From: Methanobacteriota archaeon
Lineage (GTDB): Archaea; Halobacteriota; Methanosarcinia; Methanotrichales; Methanotrichaceae
DNA length: 64,000 bases
Reading direction: 5' to 3'
NCBI GenBank assembly: GCA_029553285.1
Contig: JAKPCO010000080.1
Location: 62,001 to 126,000, forward strand
Shown: positions 60,901 through 64,000 of the stretch, in pieces
Layout of the letters: the number at the start of each line of letters is the position of its first letter
Position numbering within the stretch: the first letter of the stretch is position 1
Notes under the pieces: generated by a model
Databases searched by the model: none
Told to the model about the DNA's origin: nothing
The model's input: the letters and a program-made list of their open reading frames with translations, nothing else
Translations under genes and position numbers: made by a program

Positions 60901-63057
60901 TTCGGATTCTATGTGCTCGACAGAGCGACAGAGAGGAGTCTTTTCCTCAACCACAGGTTCTGCGAGCTTCTGGGCGTTGAGGATCTCGAGGATGATCTCA
61001 GGTCAGGAAGGATTGATGGCAGCGATCTCTTCTCGCGGATAGGCTCGATGCATCCAGAAGCAGGAGAGGCGCTCAGGGAGATCTATGGCCGCAGCGACGA
61101 GGCCGAGATCGAGATCAGAACAAATGAGAGGGTGATAAAGGTCTTCGCGACAGACGTCATGGACAGATCCGGGAGGTACTTCGGGAGGCTGGGCATCTTC
61201 GAGGACGTGACCCAGGACATAAAAGCGGCTGAGGATCTCAGAAAAGCGAAGGAGGCTGCTGAGGAGGCTGCAAGATCGAAGGCTGAGTTCCTTGCGAACA
61301 TGAGCCATGAGATCAGGACCCCCCTGAACGCGATAATAGGCATGTCAGGTCTCCTCCTGCGAACAAACGTCACCCCGGAGCAGAGGTCGTACGTCAGCGC
61401 GATACAGAGCAGCGGAAGTGCGCTCCTGGAGATGCTCGCTGACATACTGGATCTCTCGAAGATCGAGGATGGGAAGCTCGAGCTTGATTCGAGCCCGTTC
61501 AGCATCATGGAGTGCGTCGAGACATGCATGGATATCCTCTCTGTAAAAGCAGGCGAGAAGCAGATCGAGCTGATCTATCTCATAGACGAGGATGTGCCGG
61601 AGCTGGTTATTGGGGATGCCACAAGGCTCAGACAGGTGCTGGTCAACCTTCTGGAGAACGCGATCAAGTTCACCGAGAAGGGCGAGGTCTTCCTGAGGGT
61701 GAGCTGCCGGAATATGGATGAAGGGCTGTCAGAGCTCCACTTCTCCGTCAGGGATACCGGCATAGGGATCCCTGCGGAGAGGATGGACCGCCTCTTCCAC
61801 ACATTCAGCCAGGTTGATTCCTCGATCACAAGGAGGTATGGCGGAACGGGTCTGGGTCTCGCAATCAGCAAACATCTCGTCGAGATGATGGGCGGCAGGA
61901 TCTGGGCTGAGAGCACCCCTGGAGCTGGCTCGACATTCCACTTCACGATAAAAGCAAGGGTCTCAGAGCAACCACAGGAGAGGAGCGATCTGCTGAAGGG
62001 AAGGCGCGCCCTGCTGATCTACAGAAACGATACCGCCAGGAGCGTGCTCAAAACGCTGCTCCGCTCTTACAGGATCGATGTCGTGGATGCGCCCCTCCTC
62101 GACAGCTCTCTTCTCAGGGAGGGCTTCGATTTTGTGCTCGCGGAATCTGCTGACGGCAGCGATATCATGAGGATAAAATCTGCCCTGCCAGGCGCACGGG
62201 TTCTCGCGATCACGGATCTGCTGAAGCCCAGCCTCTCGCAAGATACGCCGGCGATCCCGAAGCCTGTGAAGCACTCGCAGATGATCTCAGCGATGATCGC
62301 AGTAGCCGGGGAACCGGAGGATCCGGTCGCACCTCATGATGTCGGGGAGAGCGACCTGAGGATCCTTGTCGCTGAGGACAATCCTGTGAACCTGAAGGTG
62401 GTGCTCATGATGCTCTCGCATCTCGGCTACAGGGCGGATACAGCGCGTAACGGGCTTGAGGTTCTCAGAGCCCTCGAGCATCGCGATTACGATCTCGTGC
62501 TCATGGATGTGCAGATGCCTGAGATGGACGGCCTGGAGGCGGCCCGGAGGATACGGGAGATTAAGGGATATGAAGGGCCGCGTATCGTGGCGATAACAGC
62601 CTATGCACTTGAGGGTGATCGTGAGAGGTGCATAGCATCTGGAATGGACGATTACATAAGCAAGCCTGTGACGATGGAGAAGCTGAAGGCGGCGATCGAG
62701 AATGTGAAGGGTGTTCTGGATCCCATGACCCTCTCCAGGCTCAGGGAGCTCCAGGAGCCAGGCGAGCCGGATGTGGTCGCAGAGCTGGGAGAGATATTCC
62801 TCAGCAACGCCCCCTCGAGGATCGCATCGATGCACGAGGCCCTTGAAAAAAATGATCCACATGCGCTATATAGAGCAGCCCACAGCATGAAGTCAGCAAG
62901 CTCGAGCATAGGGGCGCTCCGCCTCTCCAGGATCTGCGCGGATATAGAGGAGCTTGTGCGTGAAGCGAGGCTCGATGGTGTGGAGGAGAGGCTGAGAGCT
63001 CTGGATTCAGAGTTCGAGAGGGTAAGGAGAGAGCTGGAGGGGATCGTTGAGCGGTGA
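57985..63057 (+). CDS. Multi-PAS/GAF hybrid histidine kinase with receiver and Hpt domains
   Basis: A 1690-aa soluble sensor kinase with no membrane segment. In order: degenerate PAS (1-100), PAS (105-215), GAF (220-380), PAS (385-505), PAS (510-655), GAF (660-825), PAS (830-950), PAS (960-1085), dimerisation domain with phospho-His 1108 (FLANMSHEIRTPLN), ATPase domain (1207-1320, LLENAIKF, GTGLGLAISKHLVEMMGG), a receiver-like domain that lacks the phosphate-accepting pattern (1337-1440), a full receiver (1457-1575, Asp 1508 in LMDVQMPEMDG) and an Hpt domain with His 1633 (AAHSMKSAS). It can perform a His-Asp-His relay alone. GAGGG lies before the ATG. The two GAF-PAS blocks look like an internal duplication. 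Confidence 0.93.
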   Translation: MDADQPAVYVFDDEGRLRYLSRTAEMLSGRISRCRSIYELLGVSCGDSLASAVVSGSPSRIRARIGSSSSEMPLSVIPLRDADGSSGLMVISDLSGSFEERREERWYRTALERSREAVFFVEAESRRILDANAAFQELLGYPPEEIQSLTLYDIMEQDREEIDEILRQAMRQETESVQAYRSIDGSSIQMRGRFSPIEGDGTLCVFLSPPEMEDYIQKRDVLLAGVAMAANQLLTVDGFEKSLINALEFLGSAADVDRVYIYQNTESGDEAVLRFRWERNSVHVSLDERIRYDELPRWSERFLNDRPVHGIVDEMPPQERDLLKCRGVRSVLIFPITIADRLWGFMGFEDCERERSWSWNEISILMLGVASIGGAIARSEAEENLRRSEERYRELVENANSIILRLDRRGNVRFINEFAQRFFGYSESEILGKCVMGTLVPDIESTGRDLRGMIAEILKAPEDYRTNVNENMKKNGERVWIAWTNKPIVSESGEMEILCIGNDITELRSAKERLESMNQRLLEIIEFLPDATLVVDADGRVVAWNRAMEEMTGISKGEILGRGDFAYALPFHGCRRPMLIDLVMRYDDHIASLYENLEKRGDTLYAHVHVPSLYSGRGAYLWVKASPLRDRDGRVVGAIESMRDITESRLAEMELLRRDNLLAGSALAISSLFSGEDYESSINEAMQILGLISQVDRVYVFENHVGDEPQLCLRFEWCRDGIRSWMDNQIFRSLSYSRFFPGWYEVLSSGRVIKGIVRDLPSPVREILEPYGALSILIVPITVGGRFWGIVGFDDTTCERVWTDAEVSILVASASTIGEAVAKNDAIERMRLLESAVVNSNDAIVIAAPDPSDGMPKIVYVNDAFTRMTGYEREVVLGRYPDFLEGPETDRSKTVEILEAVRKEQPVSLELVNYRKDGSRFWVELNIFPVRDHRGEVTHWVSIQRDTTERRLAEERLRRSELLMRSMTESIPFGFYVLDRATERSLFLNHRFCELLGVEDLEDDLRSGRIDGSDLFSRIGSMHPEAGEALREIYGRSDEAEIEIRTNERVIKVFATDVMDRSGRYFGRLGIFEDVTQDIKAAEDLRKAKEAAEEAARSKAEFLANMSHEIRTPLNAIIGMSGLLLRTNVTPEQRSYVSAIQSSGSALLEMLADILDLSKIEDGKLELDSSPFSIMECVETCMDILSVKAGEKQIELIYLIDEDVPELVIGDATRLRQVLVNLLENAIKFTEKGEVFLRVSCRNMDEGLSELHFSVRDTGIGIPAERMDRLFHTFSQVDSSITRRYGGTGLGLAISKHLVEMMGGRIWAESTPGAGSTFHFTIKARVSEQPQERSDLLKGRRALLIYRNDTARSVLKTLLRSYRIDVVDAPLLDSSLLREGFDFVLAESADGSDIMRIKSALPGARVLAITDLLKPSLSQDTPAIPKPVKHSQMISAMIAVAGEPEDPVAPHDVGESDLRILVAEDNPVNLKVVLMMLSHLGYRADTARNGLEVLRALEHRDYDLVLMDVQMPEMDGLEAARRIREIKGYEGPRIVAITAYALEGDRERCIASGMDDYISKPVTMEKLKAAIENVKGVLDPMTLSRLRELQEPGEPDVVAELGEIFLSNAPSRIASMHEALEKNDPHALYRAAHSMKSASSSIGALRLSRICADIEELVREARLDGVEERLRALDSEFERVRRELEGIVER

Positions 63058-63167
63058 TCCTCGCCGGGAGCAATGCATCAGGCTAAAAATGCGATCGTCG
63101 GATCCATGCTCTCGTTTAATGCCCATGGGTAAAGCGACAAATACAATCGCATCTAGAGGTATGACGA

Positions 63168-64000
63168 ATGACGAAGTACCTGATCATTCTCGGAACAACA
63201 TCACACTCCGGGAAGAGCATACTGGTCACCGCTTTATGCAGAATGCTCAAAAACCGCGGGCTTCGCGTCGCCCCATTCAAGTCCCAGAACATGAGCCTGA
63301 ACTCGTGGGTGACATCCTCAGGAGGAGAGATGGGGATAGCCCAGGCTGTGCAGGCATGGGCTGCCGGCGTGGAGCCGTCTGTTCTCATGAACCCCATACT
63401 GCTCAAGCCAAAGGGAGACCGGACATCTCAGGTCATAATAATGGGGAGACCGGTGGCGGACAGGTCGGCTGCAGATTACTACAAGGATATAGACAGCCTG
63501 AAGGGAATCGTCGATTCAGCGATCGAGGAGCTGAGCAGGGATTACGATTACATCATCGTCGAGGGGGCAGGCGGGGCGGCTGAGATAAACCTCTTCGATA
63601 GAGATATCGCGAACATATACGTCGCATCCAGGCTCAGAGCACCCATCATACTCGTGGGGGATATCGAGAGGGGTGGGGTCTTCGCGAGCCTCTACGGGAC
63701 TGTGAAACTTCTCCCACCCGAGATCAGGGATCTGGTGAAGGGGATGGTCATAAACAAGTTCCGCGGGGATCCCACGATACTTCACCCGGGTATAAGAATG
63801 CTGGAGGAGATGACAGGGATCCCTGTGCTCGGGATTCTCCCCTACCTGGATCTCGAGATACCCTCCGAGGATTCGGTATCGCTCTCGGACAAGAAGATCT
63901 CACAAAAAGAGAATATGCCGGAGATAGCGATCATAAGGCTCCCCAGGATATCGAACTTCACAGACTTCGAGCCGCTGGAGCGATACGCAAGGGTCCGCTA
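63168..64000 (+). CDS. cobQ: Cobyric acid synthase (CobQ), N-terminal part
   Basis: The first 277 codons of a gene cut by the window end. The product starts [20 protein letters not shown] (ATP site) and has [40 protein letters not shown] and [17 protein letters not shown], matching the dethiobiotin-synthetase-like N-terminal domain of CobQ/CbiP. It amidates adenosylcobyrinic acid diamide. ATG 63168 has GAGGT seven bases before it. The glutaminase domain lies beyond the window. With cbiB and cobD at 27-29 kb it serves cobamide synthesis. Confidence 0.95.
   Translation, partial: MTKYLIILGTTSHSGKSILVTALCRMLKNRGLRVAPFKSQNMSLNSWVTSSGGEMGIAQAVQAWAAGVEPSVLMNPILLKPKGDRTSQVIIMGRPVADRSAADYYKDIDSLKGIVDSAIEELSRDYDYIIVEGAGGAAEINLFDRDIANIYVASRLRAPIILVGDIERGGVFASLYGTVKLLPPEIRDLVKGMVINKFRGDPTILHPGIRMLEEMTGIPVLGILPYLDLEIPSEDSVSLSDKKISQKENMPEIAIIRLPRISNFTDFEPLERYARVR

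Noticed and set aside
1-64000. CRISPR arrays or cas genes
   Set aside because: No regularly spaced short repeats with unique spacers and no Cas-like protein were seen; the repeated intergenic sequences are dispersed elements with inverted ends.

Overview
The window is a roughly 54% G+C chromosome segment of a methanogenic archaeon. It begins with the operon for the acetyl-CoA decarbonylase/synthase (ACDS) complex, contains the McrA-thioamidation pair ycaO-tfuA, a gfcR-type regulator, Nob1 and archaeal leaderless promoters, and has small mobile elements in its intergenic spaces. The gene set and the acetoclastic operon fit a Methanothrix (Methanosaeta) species, most likely close to M. thermophila. 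That identification is inference from gene content, not from a database search.

Layout. 1-7262 (minus): ACDS operon cdhA-cdhB-cdhC-two tandem 62-aa Ala/Pro-rich proteins-cooC-cdhD-cdhE (cdhE cut by the window edge). 7320-8079: ACDS promoter and a mobile element. 8080-13646: secreted beta-helix protein, flavodiiron protein, a frame-broken 8-oxoguanine glycosylase and a secreted metallopeptidase. 13898-22631: site-2 protease, TraB protein, NurA, ThiC, MBL hydrolase, and a tight cluster argD-hisC-AK6 kinase-CDP-alcohol transferase. 23185-26694: solute symporter with a 31-aa accessory protein, tRNA-Val, thiamine-binding protein, MoaB-like protein. 27041-29321: cobalamin genes cbiB, Cys-rich protein, cobD. 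29381-38071: MFS exporter, M20 peptidase, MobB, an ABC importer without an ATPase gene, adenine deaminase, B12-binding radical SAM protein. 38227-42982: GXGXG protein, two glycosyltransferases, gfcR, nob1. 43265-46119: Cys-rich protein, ycaO, tfuA. 46266-51301: S-adenosylmethionine synthetase, then HyuA-like protein, HDAC-like amidohydrolase and a Cys-rich protein in one overlapping set. 51581-63057: P-type ATPase, class I aldolase, two secreted proteins, cyclase-family hydrolase and a 1690-aa hybrid histidine kinase. 63168-end: cobyric acid synthase (partial).

How the genes fit together. The ACDS operon splits acetyl-CoA for methanogenesis from acetate. The adjacent-region symporter could supply an organic acid. 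YcaO/TfuA mature methyl-coenzyme M reductase. The cobamide genes (cbiB, cobD, cobQ) serve the corrinoid proteins that the pathway needs.

Most notable. The intergenic regions hold a family of seven ~113-131 bp elements (two enlarged by internal sequence) plus a fragment, with imperfect inverted ends (CGCTCTTAT...ATAAGAGCG). Four copies are bounded by perfect 8-bp direct repeats and one by a 6/8 match. One copy carries a second, different 123-bp element with its own 8-bp direct repeats; removing it restores the family length. A third unrelated 118-bp element with 8-bp repeats lies at 55563-55680. No transposase is present in the window, so these look like non-autonomous MITE-like elements.
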